Source: Rhodococcoides kyotonense
GTDB taxonomy: Bacteria > Actinomycetota > Actinomycetes > Mycobacteriales > Mycobacteriaceae
Assembly (NCBI RefSeq): GCF_900188125.1
Contig: NZ_FZOW01000020.1
Location: 22,309 to 86,308, forward strand
Direction of reading: 5' to 3'
Length of the DNA stretch: 64,000 nt
The position numbers were made by a program, and so were the translations under genes. The notes under the pieces are model-generated. The model worked only from the letters and a program-made list of their open reading frames with translations, was not told where the DNA came from and did no database searches. Positions 24,937-33,928 of the stretch are shown one piece after another (the stretch's first letter is position 1; each line of letters starts with the position of its first letter).

Positions 24937-26799
24937 TTATTCGACGGTGACGGACTTGGCCAGGTTTCGCGGCTTGTCGACGTCGTATCCACGCGTCTGC
25001 GCGACCTCGGCAGCGAATGCCTGCAACGGAACGGTGGACAGCAACGGCTGAAGCAGAGTCGGTGCCGCGGGGATCTCGATGAGGTGATCCGCGAACGGCC
25101 GTACCGCCTCGTCGCCCTCTTCCGCGATGACGATGGTCAGCGCACCACGTGCCTGGACCTCGCGAATGTTGGACAGCAGCTTCGAGTGCAACACCGCGCG
25201 ACCCTTGGGCGACGGCATGACGACGATGACCGGCACGCCGTCCTCGATCAGCGCGATCGGGCCGTGCTTGAGCTCGCCTGCTGCGAAGCCCTCGGCGTGC
25301 ATGTAAGCGAGCTCCTTGAGCTTGAGCGCACCCTCCAACGCCACCGGGTAGCCGACGTGCCGTCCCAGGAACAAGATCGTCGACGTGTGCGCGAGTTCCC
25401 TGGCCAGCTCACGGATGGGCTCGACCGTGTCGAGAACGCGCTGTACCAATTCGGGCATCGCTTCGAGGTCGGCGAATTCGCGGGCGACCTCGTCGGGGTA
25501 TTTGGTGCCGCGTGCCTGTGCGAGGGCCAGACCGACGAGGTAGTTCGCGGTGACCTGCGCCAGAAACGCCTTGGTCGACGCGACGCCGATCTCCGGCCCG
25601 GTACGGGTGTAGACGACGGCGTCGGCCTCGCGCGGGATCTGTGAGCCGTTGGTGTTGCAGACGGCCAGAACGCGAGCGTTCTGTTCCTTCGCATGCCGAA
25701 CGGCTTCCAGCGTGTCCGCGGTCTCACCCGACTGAGAGATCGCGACGACGAGAGTCGAACGGTCCAGGACCGGGTCGCGGTAGCGGAACTCGCTGGCCAG
25801 TTCGACCTCGACAGGAAGCCTCGTCCAGTGCTCGATCGCGTACTTCGCGAGAAGGCCCGAATGGTACGAGCTACCACAGGCGACGACGAACACCTTGTCG
25901 ACGTCGCGCAGCTCCTGCTCCGACAACCGCTGCTCGTCGAGCACGATCCGACGGTTCTCGAAGTGACCGAGGAGCGTGTCCGCAACGGCGGCAGGCTGCT
26001 CCTGGATCTCCTTGAGCATGAAGTAGTCGTAACCGCCCTTCTCGGCGGCCGCGAGATCCCAATCGATGTGGAACGGACGTCCCGTCGCCGGGTTGCCGTC
26101 GAAATCGGTGATCTCGTAGCCGGCGGCGGTGATGACGACGACCTGGTCCTGGCCCAGTTCGACGGCCTCGCGCGTGTGCTCGATGAACGCGGCGACATCC
26201 GAACCGAGGAACGTCTCGCCCTCGCCGACACCAACGACCAGAGGCGTCGAACGACGGGCAGCGACGATCGTGTCCGCGTGATCGGTGTGCGTGAAGACCA
26301 ATGTGAACGCACCTTCGAGGCGTCGGAGTACGGCCTTGGCACTCGCGACGAAGTCTCCCGCGGTCGGTCCCTTCGCGTAGGCCTCCGACACCAGGTGCAC
26401 GGCGACCTCGGTGTCGGTGTCGCTCTTGAACTCGACGCCGACGGACTCGAGTTCGGCTCGCAGAGGGCCGAAGTTCTCGATGATGCCGTTGTGGACGACC
26501 GCCACCGCTCCGGATGCGTCACGGTGCGGATGGGCGTTCCGATCGGTGGGACGGCCATGCGTCGCCCACCGAGTGTGGCCCATTCCCGTCGTACCGACGA
26601 ACCTGTCGGTTCCCACTTCCTCGAGCTCGGCCTCCAGGTTTGCGAGACGCCCTGCCTTGCGCTCCACCGCCGTGGTGCCCTGACCGTCGAGTATCGCAAT
26701 TCCTGCGGAGTCGTAGCCCCTGTATTCCATACGCCTGAGCGCCTCGACCACAACACCGAGAGCGGGGCGATGACCGACGTATCCCACGATTCCGCACAT
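24937..26799 (-). CDS. glmS: Glutamine-fructose-6-phosphate aminotransferase
   Basis: Makes glucosamine-6-phosphate, the entry to cell-wall amino sugars. The 620 residues begin MCGIVGYVG, exposing Cys2 as the N-terminal glutaminase nucleophile. GHTRWATHG and the NGIIEN motif complete that domain. Two SIS sugar-isomerase domains follow (ACGSSYHSGL and SQSGETADT; later FLGRHVGYPVALEGALKLKE), ending in the family's DKPRNLAKSVTVE. GlmM, the next enzyme of the pathway, is encoded about 4.5 kb away. Confidence 0.97.
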   Translation of the reverse strand: MCGIVGYVGHRPALGVVVEALRRMEYRGYDSAGIAILDGQGTTAVERKAGRLANLEAELEEVGTDRFVGTTGMGHTRWATHGRPTDRNAHPHRDASGAVAVVHNGIIENFGPLRAELESVGVEFKSDTDTEVAVHLVSEAYAKGPTAGDFVASAKAVLRRLEGAFTLVFTHTDHADTIVAARRSTPLVVGVGEGETFLGSDVAAFIEHTREAVELGQDQVVVITAAGYEITDFDGNPATGRPFHIDWDLAAAEKGGYDYFMLKEIQEQPAAVADTLLGHFENRRIVLDEQRLSEQELRDVDKVFVVACGSSYHSGLLAKYAIEHWTRLPVEVELASEFRYRDPVLDRSTLVVAISQSGETADTLEAVRHAKEQNARVLAVCNTNGSQIPREADAVVYTRTGPEIGVASTKAFLAQVTANYLVGLALAQARGTKYPDEVAREFADLEAMPELVQRVLDTVEPIRELARELAHTSTILFLGRHVGYPVALEGALKLKELAYMHAEGFAAGELKHGPIALIEDGVPVIVVMPSPKGRAVLHSKLLSNIREVQARGALTIVIAEEGDEAVRPFADHLIEIPAAPTLLQPLLSTVPLQAFAAEVAQTRGYDVDKPRNLAKSVTVE

Positions 26800-26920
26800 G
26801 GTCGTTCAGGCTACCCGCGTGCGACGTGGGGCCCGAATTCGTTCGTCCTGGGTCACTTTCTCCCGGCGAGTCGGCTCCGCTCACCCCCGGCTGCGGCCCG
26901 ATCCGATAGCGTCTACATCC

Positions 26921-27775
26921 GTGGCGGCATCATCGAAACTCGCAGCACAGTTGACCAAGCGTGGCCCGTACAAGGTGCTCCGCGGTGACCTGGCTCTGGC
27001 CGGGCAGCCCGGTGTCGTCTACACCCCTGCGGAGGGGTACAACCTGCCCGGGGTGGCATTCGGACACGGCTGGATGCTCGGCGCCTCCCGCTACTCGAAC
27101 ACACTGAGCCATCTCGCGTCCTGGGGCATCGTCGCAGCAGCGCCCGACACCGAACGCGGTCCCGTTCCCTCCCATCGAGGTCTCGCCACCGACCTCGGCA
27201 CGGTCCTCGACATCATGACCGGGGTACGCCTGGGTACCGGCGACATCAGCGTGCACCCACAGAAGCTGGCCCTCGCCGGTCACGGCATGGGTGCCAGCGT
27301 CGCGGTTCTGGCTGCAGCCGCACGATCCGACGTACTCGCCGTCGCCTCACTGTTCCCCGCACCCAGCGCCCCGAGCGCGGAGGACGCGGCGTCGGGGCTG
27401 ACCATCCCGAGTCTCGTTCTCGGCGATGCCGCGCTCACCGACTCGCTCGACGACAACACCCTCGCGCTCGCAGGTGCGTGGGGCGGACCGTCGGTGCTGC
27501 GACGCATAGACAAGGCGTCGTCCGACGGCATGGTCGAGGGCAGACGACTCCTCGCCCCCATCGGAGTCGGCGGTACCGAGAAGTCGACGGTGCGCGCGGT
27601 GCGGTCACTGCTCACCGCTTTCCTTCTCTTCCACGTCGCGGGCGACAAGAGATACGAGGAGCTGGCCGGGTCGGTGGAGTTGAAGGGCAGCCGCGTCGTC
27701 GACCCGCATGCGCCTATCGAGGATCACCCCAAGCCGAGCCCACTGTCGGCTGCACGCGCACTGATCGGTCGCTAG
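26921..27775 (+). CDS. Alpha/beta hydrolase-like protein lacking the nucleophile serine
   Basis: A 284-residue protein; I start at GTG 26921 (VAASSKLAAQLTKRG), because upstream codons look non-coding. It resembles the dienelactone hydrolase group: GVAFGHGWMLGASRYSN, then the nucleophile-elbow strand LALAGHGMGASVAVLAAA. The elbow reads G-H-G-M-G, with glycine where serine or cysteine is expected, so hydrolysis by the usual mechanism looks lost. It is divergent from glmS and corresponds in position to mycobacterial Rv3438, a conserved hypothetical. The role is unknown; a binding function is possible. Confidence 0.85.
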   Translation: MAASSKLAAQLTKRGPYKVLRGDLALAGQPGVVYTPAEGYNLPGVAFGHGWMLGASRYSNTLSHLASWGIVAAAPDTERGPVPSHRGLATDLGTVLDIMTGVRLGTGDISVHPQKLALAGHGMGASVAVLAAAARSDVLAVASLFPAPSAPSAEDAASGLTIPSLVLGDAALTDSLDDNTLALAGAWGGPSVLRRIDKASSDGMVEGRRLLAPIGVGGTEKSTVRAVRSLLTAFLLFHVAGDKRYEELAGSVELKGSRVVDPHAPIEDHPKPSPLSAARALIGR

Positions 27776-28021
27776 TCAGACCAGCCAGCTGGAACGCGGT
27801 TCGTCGATAGCGGGCCGCGTCACTGTCTCCCGTCTGTCGAGATTGGCCGGGACAAGAAACGACGCCGTCGCGTCCACCGAATCCGTTCGACGCGCGTCCA
27901 ACGGTAATTCTTCGGGCACCGTCATGGGCCTCGATGCGCTCTCCAGTCGGTTCGACGCCCGGTCCACCGCGACCCGATGTGTTGCTCGTATCGAGTTCAG
28001 TCGGGCTTGCCACTCGTTCAC
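27776..28021 (-). CDS. Small protein of a type VII-like operon
   Basis: An 81-residue hydrophilic protein starting at GTG 28021, which overlaps the stop of the 599-residue protein by four bases. The first half is a predicted helix (MNEWQARLNSIRATHRVAVDRASNRL) and the rest is Pro- and Asp-rich and probably disordered. There is no membrane segment or known motif. The tight coupling supports a real gene and a role alongside the two upstream products, perhaps as a chaperone or small partner; that is inference. It ends one base after the plus-strand hydrolase-like gene. Confidence 0.65.
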   Translation of the reverse strand: MNEWQARLNSIRATHRVAVDRASNRLESASRPMTVPEELPLDARRTDSVDATASFLVPANLDRRETVTRPAIDEPRSSWLV

Positions 28022-29817
28022 AGCGGACCCGCCTCGACGAGGCGTGCACCCGACGCGCCTGGGTCATCAGCGGTCGCGGGTGCTTCCACGTTCGTCGGTT
28101 CGTCAGTAGGCGTCGGTGCCGCGGGAGGGGCGGACGGAGGTGCGGGCGGGCACTGCTCCGCCCCAGCGTCATCCGGTTCCAGGGCAATCGGCGAGGGCGC
28201 CTGCTCGACTTGTGGCGTGTGCGGCGCTTGCGGCTCCGCGGACGGTGAAGACTGTTCGGGCTGCTGAGATTCGAGCGTCGGCGTTTCTGCTGCGGATGGG
28301 GCGACGTCGTCGTCGAAGGTCTCGACGACGACGGGCAGCCCGAACGGGCCGACACGGAGCTCGAACCGCCTGCTGCCGCCGTCGGGAGTACCGACGTTCA
28401 TCGACACCGTCCCGTCGTGCGCCAGCGCGATACGTGCGTGATATCCGTCGAGCTCTGCTTCGAGATGCCCACGTTCGGCCGAGCCCGTGGCCGGTCCTGG
28501 AGCAAGCGGTGGCGGGTGCGCACCTTCTCGGCCCGAATCGGGCTCGGCCGCAGACGTTTCCGGCGTCTCTCGCGCTGGCCCGGAAGAGTGCGGCCCGCTA
28601 GCTGGCGGGGTGGGTTGCTCCGAATCCTCTCGCGGAGTAACGCTCTCACGAGGAGGAGTGTCGACCGGAGCCTGGCTCTCGAGCTGCGCGCGGAAGTCAT
28701 CCATAGCGACGCGCACCTGCTCGGCGATGTCGTCGGCGACGCCTTCCATCGCCGCCTCGACCAGCGCGGCGAATTCGGCGACGCTCGGGATACGTTCGGG
28801 CACACTCGATTCGGTAGCGTTCGGCGGCGAGGGCGCGCGGCCCGATGACGTCAGTTCGGATTCCGACGGTCCGGAGTGCATCTGCTTCTCGGGTCCCGCC
28901 TGCGCCGAGGACGGCGGACGGTTCGGTGGATTCGGGTCGCACGGTTGCTCTCGACCGGACGCTGCGGGTCGCACCTCTGTGTGGGGCGCATCCTGGTCCA
29001 CGCGGGCCGCGTTCGGGAACGGAGATGCGTCGACGTCCTCCGCAGCACTCGCAACGACGGTCAACGCGTCACGCACAGCGGTATCCGTGGCCGCGCACAG
29101 GTCCACGAAAGCGCTGCACGTTTCGGTCACTGCGTCCACGAACACCGATTCCACCCATTCGGTGCACAGTCGCTGCACGCGCCGCAATGCCTCGTCGTCG
29201 AGTTGGCCCCGGCCCGCGACGTACTCCGCCACCGCAGGAAGAGACTGTGCCAAGAGTGGGACGTCCAGATTCGCGACAGTTCCGATCGTCGCGCCGCTGC
29301 CGATGGTCGCCAGCGAGAACTTCACGATGGTGGGCAGGGCGACTGCTGGGACTCCGCCGATCTGCGTCAGATCGATTCGCCCCACCGTATCGGCCTTGTC
29401 GGCCACGCAGTCCGCGATCACGTCGACGCTCTCGTGCATCGCCAGAGCCAGCGTGTTCATCGCGACGAGCCTGTCGGCGCCTCGGCTCGTGTCCTCACGT
29501 ACATCAGCGGCGGCTGCACGACCACCGATGCCGGTCCACGACCGTTCGAGCATCGACACGAGCTCCTCGCACTCGGCGATCTGCTGCTCGGCGTCGAGCA
29601 CTACCGAGCCGAGCGCCTCCGCGTCGGACCTCAGCGTCGACAGATCGAGGCCACGCTGCTCGTCGTAGCGCGCGCACAGTTCCGAATAGCTCCACTGGGC
29701 GGGTCGACCGACAGCTGCCAGCAGCGGCAAATGCCGCTCGAAGTACAGGAGCCCACATGCACCGGCGTCGAGGACTCGATCGACCGACACTGCTGCGTCG
29801 ACGACCGGTGCACTCAC
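28018..29817 (-). CDS. WXG-containing, Pro-rich secretion-associated protein (Rv3439c-like)
   Basis: A 599-residue protein starting at GTG 29817. The N-terminal 250 residues are Ala-rich and helical with a W94-T-G96 turn (ERSWTGIGG) like that of WXG100/PPE-type helical hairpins. About 280-460 is a Pro/Ser/Glu-rich linker containing a short helical segment (IPSVAEFAALVEAAMEG). Residues about 460-520 form a compact beta-like module (YHARIALAHDGTVSMNVG, FELRVGPFGLPVVVE), followed by a Pro-rich tail. There is no signal peptide. It matches Rv3439c in position and general character. It is coupled by GTGA overlaps to both neighbours. A type VII substrate or effector is plausible but not shown. Confidence 0.75.
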   Translation of the reverse strand: MSAPVVDAAVSVDRVLDAGACGLLYFERHLPLLAAVGRPAQWSYSELCARYDEQRGLDLSTLRSDAEALGSVVLDAEQQIAECEELVSMLERSWTGIGGRAAAADVREDTSRGADRLVAMNTLALAMHESVDVIADCVADKADTVGRIDLTQIGGVPAVALPTIVKFSLATIGSGATIGTVANLDVPLLAQSLPAVAEYVAGRGQLDDEALRRVQRLCTEWVESVFVDAVTETCSAFVDLCAATDTAVRDALTVVASAAEDVDASPFPNAARVDQDAPHTEVRPAASGREQPCDPNPPNRPPSSAQAGPEKQMHSGPSESELTSSGRAPSPPNATESSVPERIPSVAEFAALVEAAMEGVADDIAEQVRVAMDDFRAQLESQAPVDTPPRESVTPREDSEQPTPPASGPHSSGPARETPETSAAEPDSGREGAHPPPLAPGPATGSAERGHLEAELDGYHARIALAHDGTVSMNVGTPDGGSRRFELRVGPFGLPVVVETFDDDVAPSAAETPTLESQQPEQSSPSAEPQAPHTPQVEQAPSPIALEPDDAGAEQCPPAPPSAPPAAPTPTDEPTNVEAPATADDPGASGARLVEAGPL

Positions 29818-30119
29818 CGCGGCGCCCCGATCGTGCCGGCTGCACCAGAATCGACCGACCGGTAGCCGTCGATGCTGGCTCGAATCCGACCGACGTCGTC
29901 ACCGATGGCCTCACTCCATCCACGCAGGGATGCCCCGACCCGGCTGTACCCGGCGACGATGCGATCCGCGGCCTCGTCGTAGTTGCGTCCCGCAGTCGAC
30001 GACGAGAACGCGAACTGTCCCGGGACGCCGGCAAGCCTCTCGACGATTTCCCTTGTTTCATCGAACGAGTTCACGACGCCGATCACCGCGTCGACGTCGA
30101 TGTTCATGCCGTCCCCCAT
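29814..30119 (-). CDS. EspC-like type VII secretion target
   Basis: A 101-residue helical protein. The C-terminal half (YDEAADRIVAGYSRVGASLRGW, then an amphipathic helix ending IDGYRSVD) follows the pattern of EspC-family ESX secretion-associated proteins, and Y86-R-S-V-D90 fits the YxxxD/E type VII secretion signal. It is the first gene of a three-gene unit joined by four-base overlaps. The position corresponds to Rv3440c. The start is at 30119; ATG 30107 with GGGGGA upstream is also possible. Its partner is probably the WXG-containing 599-residue product. Confidence 0.75.
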   Translation of the reverse strand: MGDGMNIDVDAVIGVVNSFDETREIVERLAGVPGQFAFSSSTAGRNYDEAADRIVAGYSRVGASLRGWSEAIGDDVGRIRASIDGYRSVDSGAAGTIGAPR

Positions 30120-30251
30120 GTGCCAACCCTCCCCCGCGTTTCCTCTGTGATGTTGGACGCATCCCAGGTGACATCGGTTCCCTCGGGTCGGCTAACGTCC
30201 GAGAGAAGAAACTCGGGTTACAGATACACGCTCACACCTGCGAGGAGTCTC

Positions 30252-31292
30252 ATGCACATAGGAACGATGCTCAATTACTCGGGCGGATTCAACGAAACCG
30301 TCGCCGAGGTGGCAGAGCTCGAGAAGGCCGGGCTGGACATCATCTTCGTCCCCGAGGCGTATTCGTTCGACGCCGTCAGTCAGCTGGGCTTCCTGGCGGC
30401 CAAGACGTCGACCATCAAGATCGCGTCGGGCATCTTCCAGATCTACACACGCACCCCATCTCTGACGGCCATGACCGCTGCAGGCTTGGATTACGTCTCC
30501 GACGGCCGGTTCGTGCTCGGCCTCGGCGCGTCCGGACCTCAGGTCGTCGAAGGCTTCCACGGCGTCAAATACGACGCTCCCATCGCCCGCACGCGCGAGG
30601 TCGTCGAGATCTGCCGCCAGGTATGGCGTCGCGAGAAGGTCGAACACCAGGGTAAGCACTATCAGATCCCGCTGCCCGCAGAGAAGGGCACGGGCCTCGG
30701 CAAGCCGCTGAAGCTGATCAATCACCCAGTGCGCGAGCGCATTCCGGTGGTCATCGCCGCGCTCGGCCCGAAGAACGTCGAACTCACCGCCGAGATCGCG
30801 GAAGGCTGGCAGCCGATCTTCTACTACCCGGAGAAAGCCCAGTCGGTATGGGGCGACGCACTCGCCGCCGGCCGCGCCAAGCGCGACGAGTCACTCGGTG
30901 ATCTGCAGATCTTCGCGAGCCCGACGCTCGCCATCGGCGAGGACGCCGACAAATACCTGCCGTGGGTCAAACCGCACCTCGCGCTGTACATCGGCGGCAT
31001 GGGCGCCAAGGGCAAGAACTTCTACAACGACCTCGCTCAACGCTACGGATACGAAGCCGAGGCCGAAGCGATCCAGGACCTCTACCTGGCAGGAAAGAAG
31101 GAAGAGGCTGCCGCAGCAGTGCCCGACGAACTGGCACGCGCAGTCAACCTGATCGGGCCCGAGAGCTTCGTCAAAGAGCGGGTCGCGGCCTTCGCCGAGG
31201 CGGGCGTGACGACTCTCAACGTCGCACCTCTCGCCGAGAACACCGCAGGCCGCGTTGCACAGCTGACTGCGCTACGCGGCCTGATCGACTGA
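30252..31292 (+). CDS. LLM-class (F420-dependent type) oxidoreductase
   Basis: A 346-residue luciferase-like TIM-barrel protein. ATG 30252 has GAGGAG just upstream (MHIGTMLNYSGGFNE). Family features include LEKAGLDIIFVPEAYSFD, SGIFQIYTRTPSLTAMTAAGLD and VLGLGASGPQVVEGFHG. It closely fits the actinobacterial F420-dependent group (such as Rv3520c), which act as dehydrogenases or reductases on lipid or alcohol substrates. The cofactor cannot be settled by eye. It is divergent from the type VII-like operon and converges with glmM, nine bases apart. Confidence 0.88.
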   Translation: MHIGTMLNYSGGFNETVAEVAELEKAGLDIIFVPEAYSFDAVSQLGFLAAKTSTIKIASGIFQIYTRTPSLTAMTAAGLDYVSDGRFVLGLGASGPQVVEGFHGVKYDAPIARTREVVEICRQVWRREKVEHQGKHYQIPLPAEKGTGLGKPLKLINHPVRERIPVVIAALGPKNVELTAEIAEGWQPIFYYPEKAQSVWGDALAAGRAKRDESLGDLQIFASPTLAIGEDADKYLPWVKPHLALYIGGMGAKGKNFYNDLAQRYGYEAEAEAIQDLYLAGKKEEAAAAVPDELARAVNLIGPESFVKERVAAFAEAGVTTLNVAPLAENTAGRVAQLTALRGLID

Positions 31293-31301
31293 CGCCGCGG
31301 C

Positions 31302-32636
31302 TCAGACCTGCCCGACCCGGTCCGCGAGATCCTGCGCGAGCCGGCGGGCCAGGTCGGGCTCGGCGGCCTCGACCATGACTCGCACCAACTGCTCGGTACC
31401 ACTGGGACGCAACAACACTCGACCACTGTCACCCAACGCGCGCTCCACCTCGGCAACACCCTCGACGACGATCTTGGACGAAGCGACCGCAGCCTTGTCG
31501 GACACCTTCACGTTGATCAGTACCTGAGGGAGTGTCTGCATCACCGCCGCGAGATCCGCGAGAGGACGGTCGGTCTGCGCCATTCGCGCCATGACACGCA
31601 ACGCCGTGAGAATTCCGTCGCCGGTCGTTCCGAAGCCGGGCAGAACGACGTGCCCGCTCTGCTCGCCACCGAGTGAGTAGTGTCCGGCTCGCAGCTCTTC
31701 GAGAACGTACCGATCACCGACGGCAGTGGTCCGAACGTCGATTCCGGCCTCGCGCATACCGATGTGCAGCCCGAGGTTGCTCATGACCGTCGCGACGAGT
31801 GTGTTCTCGGCAAGCTCGCCGGCCTCCTTCATCGCGATCGCCAGCACGGCCATGATCGCGTCGCCGTCCACGATGGCACCGGAGGCATCGACGGCGAGGC
31901 AGCGGTCGGCGTCTCCATCGTGTGCGATTCCGAGATCGGCGCCGTGCTTCACGACGGCCCTCTGCACATCCTCCATGTGCGTGGACCCGCAGTTGTCGTT
32001 GATGTCGAGCCCGTTGGGCTCGGCATGAATGGCAATCACGGACGCGCCTGCTGCCGCATAGACCGCTGGTGCCACCTTCGAAGCGGCCCCGTTCGCACAA
32101 TCGACGACGACGGTCAGGCCTGCGAGACTGACGTCGACAGCATCGCGAAGATGAGCGATGTATCCATCCGCAGCATCGACGTCCAGACGGACACGGCCGA
32201 TCGAGGCACCCGTCGGCGCGGGCAGTTCACCGTCACCGCTGATCAGCGACTCGATGCGATCCTCGACGTCGTCGTCCAGCTTGTGACCGCCGGCTGCGAA
32301 GATCTTGATTCCGTTGTCGGGCATCGGATTGTGCGAGGCGGAGATCATCACGCCGAGAGCCGCGTCGTACTTCGCCGTCAGGTATGCCACTGCAGGCGTC
32401 GGGAGTACGCCGACATCGATGACGTCGACACCCGATGCTGCGAGTCCTGCGATCACCGCTGCCGACAGCATCTCGCCACTGGCTCGCGGATCGCGGCCGA
32501 CCACGGCGACAGGACGAGATCCGTCGACCGGTGCAAGAACAGCTGCTGCGGCCCTGGCGACCTTCACAGTCAACTCCGGCGTCAGCAGGTCGTTGGCCAA
32601 CCCCCGCACGCCATCGGTACCGAACAGTCGAGCCAT
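31302..32636 (-). CDS. glmM: Phosphoglucosamine mutase
   Basis: Converts glucosamine-6-phosphate to glucosamine-1-phosphate for UDP-GlcNAc. I start at ATG 32636 (MARLFGTDGVRGLAND) with AAGGGGGA upstream, giving 444 residues. The phosphoserine is S101 in ISASHNP, the magnesium loop is DGDADR and the sugar loop GEQSGH. The C-terminal phosphate-binding site is LRPSGTEQLVRVMVEA. It is separated from rpsI by the rplM-rpsI terminator, and shares direction with that operon. Confidence 0.96.
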   Translation of the reverse strand: MARLFGTDGVRGLANDLLTPELTVKVARAAAAVLAPVDGSRPVAVVGRDPRASGEMLSAAVIAGLAASGVDVIDVGVLPTPAVAYLTAKYDAALGVMISASHNPMPDNGIKIFAAGGHKLDDDVEDRIESLISGDGELPAPTGASIGRVRLDVDAADGYIAHLRDAVDVSLAGLTVVVDCANGAASKVAPAVYAAAGASVIAIHAEPNGLDINDNCGSTHMEDVQRAVVKHGADLGIAHDGDADRCLAVDASGAIVDGDAIMAVLAIAMKEAGELAENTLVATVMSNLGLHIGMREAGIDVRTTAVGDRYVLEELRAGHYSLGGEQSGHVVLPGFGTTGDGILTALRVMARMAQTDRPLADLAAVMQTLPQVLINVKVSDKAAVASSKIVVEGVAEVERALGDSGRVLLRPSGTEQLVRVMVEAAEPDLARRLAQDLADRVGQV

Positions 32637-32688
32637 ACGAACCCGTCCCCCTTGCCGCAAACGAACATGATCTTTCGATGAAAAGCCA

Positions 32689-32728
32689 CGAGGGCAGGCA
32701 TCCGGTCGTTCCCGGGCGCCTGCCCTCG
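32689..32728 (-). terminator. Terminator after rpsI
   Basis: CGAGGGCAGGC (32689-32699) and its exact complement (32718-32728) form an 11-base stem with an 18-base GC-rich loop, 22 bases past the rpsI stop. Confidence 0.6.
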
Positions 32729-32749
32729 CAGGTGAAACAGTGAGACGCG

Positions 32750-33301
32750 TCAGCGCTTGGAGTACTGCGACGCCTTACGGGCCTTCTTCAGGCCGTACTT
32801 CTTACGCTCGACGGCACGCGCGTCACGCGTGAGGAAGCCGGCAGCCTTGAGCGGCGGGCGATCCTCGGGAGTGACCTCGATGAGTGCACGCGAGATGGCG
32901 AGACGCAAGGCGCCTGCCTGGCCGGACGGGCCGCCACCGTGCAGCAGCGCGATGATGTCGAAGGACTCCGCGCGATCGACGAGCACCAGGGGAGCCTTGA
33001 TGAGCTGCTGGTGAACCTTGTTCGGGAAGTAGTCCTCGAGGCTGCGGCCGTTGAGCGTGAAGCCGCCGGTGCCCGGTGCGAACCGGACGCGAGCAACAGC
33101 TTCCTTACGACGACCGACGGTCTGGACCGGGCGGTCGAACAGGATCGGTGCAGGCGCTGCAGCCGCCTCGATCTCGTCGACGACCTCGGGCTCTTCCACG
33201 GACACGAACTCGTCCGCAGCGATCTCGACCTCGGTAGCAGCAGCGTCGACCTCTGCTGGGTTTTCCTGCGACGTCACGTCATTTCCCTCCGGCGCCGTCA
33301 C
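32750..33301 (-). CDS. rpsI: Ribosomal protein S9
   Basis: A 183-residue small-subunit protein. The conserved core starts at about 58 (VQTVGRRKEAVARVRF) and ends with the basic KKARKASQYSKR that reaches the P-site tRNA. The first roughly 57 residues are an acidic Glu/Ala/Val-rich extension typical of actinobacterial S9. It overlaps the rplM stop by four bases, forming the standard L13-S9 pair. Confidence 0.97.
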   Translation of the reverse strand: MTAPEGNDVTSQENPAEVDAAATEVEIAADEFVSVEEPEVVDEIEAAAAPAPILFDRPVQTVGRRKEAVARVRFAPGTGGFTLNGRSLEDYFPNKVHQQLIKAPLVLVDRAESFDIIALLHGGGPSGQAGALRLAISRALIEVTPEDRPPLKAAGFLTRDARAVERKKYGLKKARKASQYSKR

Positions 33302-33741
33302 TGGGACACCTGCTTGATCTCGAACGGAACGGGCTGCTGTGCTGCGTGCGGGTGGTTCGGTCCCGCGTAGACCTTCAGCTTGCTCGCAATGGCATTACCG
33401 AGCTTGTTCTTCGGGATCATGCCCTTGACGGCCTTCTCCACGAGACGATCGGGGTTGTTCTCCAACACCTGACGCGTCGAGCGCGACTTCAGACCGCCCG
33501 GGTGGCCGGAGTGGTGGTGGTGGAACTTGCCGTCGAGCTTGTTGCCACTGATGGCAACCTTCTCGGCATTGATGATGACGACGAAGTCGCCACCGTCGAC
33601 GTTGGGTGCGTACGTGGGCTTGTGCTTGCCGCGAAGCAGAGTCGCGGCCTGGACGGCAAGCCGTCCGAGCACGACGTCCGTCGCGTCGATCACATGCCAC
33701 GTCCGGGTGGTGTCCCCGGCCTTCGGGCTGTATGTAGACAC
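33298..33741 (-). CDS. rplM: Ribosomal protein L13
   Basis: A 147-residue large-subunit protein of normal length. Diagnostic stretches are TRTWHVIDATDVVLGRLA, LRGKHKPTYAPNVDGGDFVVIINA and GMIPKNKLG. It is the first gene of the L13-S9 operon. Its promoter is at 33873-33902, leaving a leader of about 125 bases. Confidence 0.97.
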   Translation of the reverse strand: MSTYSPKAGDTTRTWHVIDATDVVLGRLAVQAATLLRGKHKPTYAPNVDGGDFVVIINAEKVAISGNKLDGKFHHHHSGHPGGLKSRSTRQVLENNPDRLVEKAVKGMIPKNKLGNAIASKLKVYAGPNHPHAAQQPVPFEIKQVSQ

Positions 33742-33872
33742 GTAAAGGTCCTGTCTTCATGATGTCGCTGCTGGCCAAGGCGTGTGAATGATCTCGGCGG
33801 CCAGTTGAGACCCGAGATCAGGAACTCGTTGCGCACGACAGCACGCGGCGAGCCCATACACGCCAACGAAGG

Positions 33873-33902
33873 ACGATACCGGCTGTCACCCGCCCAGGTC
33901 AA
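33873..33902 (-). promoter_or_regulatory. rplM-rpsI promoter
   Basis: On the minus strand TTGACC (33897-33902) and TATCGT (33873-33878) are separated by 18 bp, close to the vegetative consensus. Transcription would start near 33866. Confidence 0.5.
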
Positions 33903-33928
33903 AACGCCTCGGACGCGGTCACCGTTGT

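Noticed and set aside
28845..30251. N-terminal extension of the LLM oxidoreductase to about 815 residues
   Set aside because: The extension is antisense to the type VII-like operon and Arg/Pro-rich; ATG 30252 has an RBS and starts at the family N-terminus.
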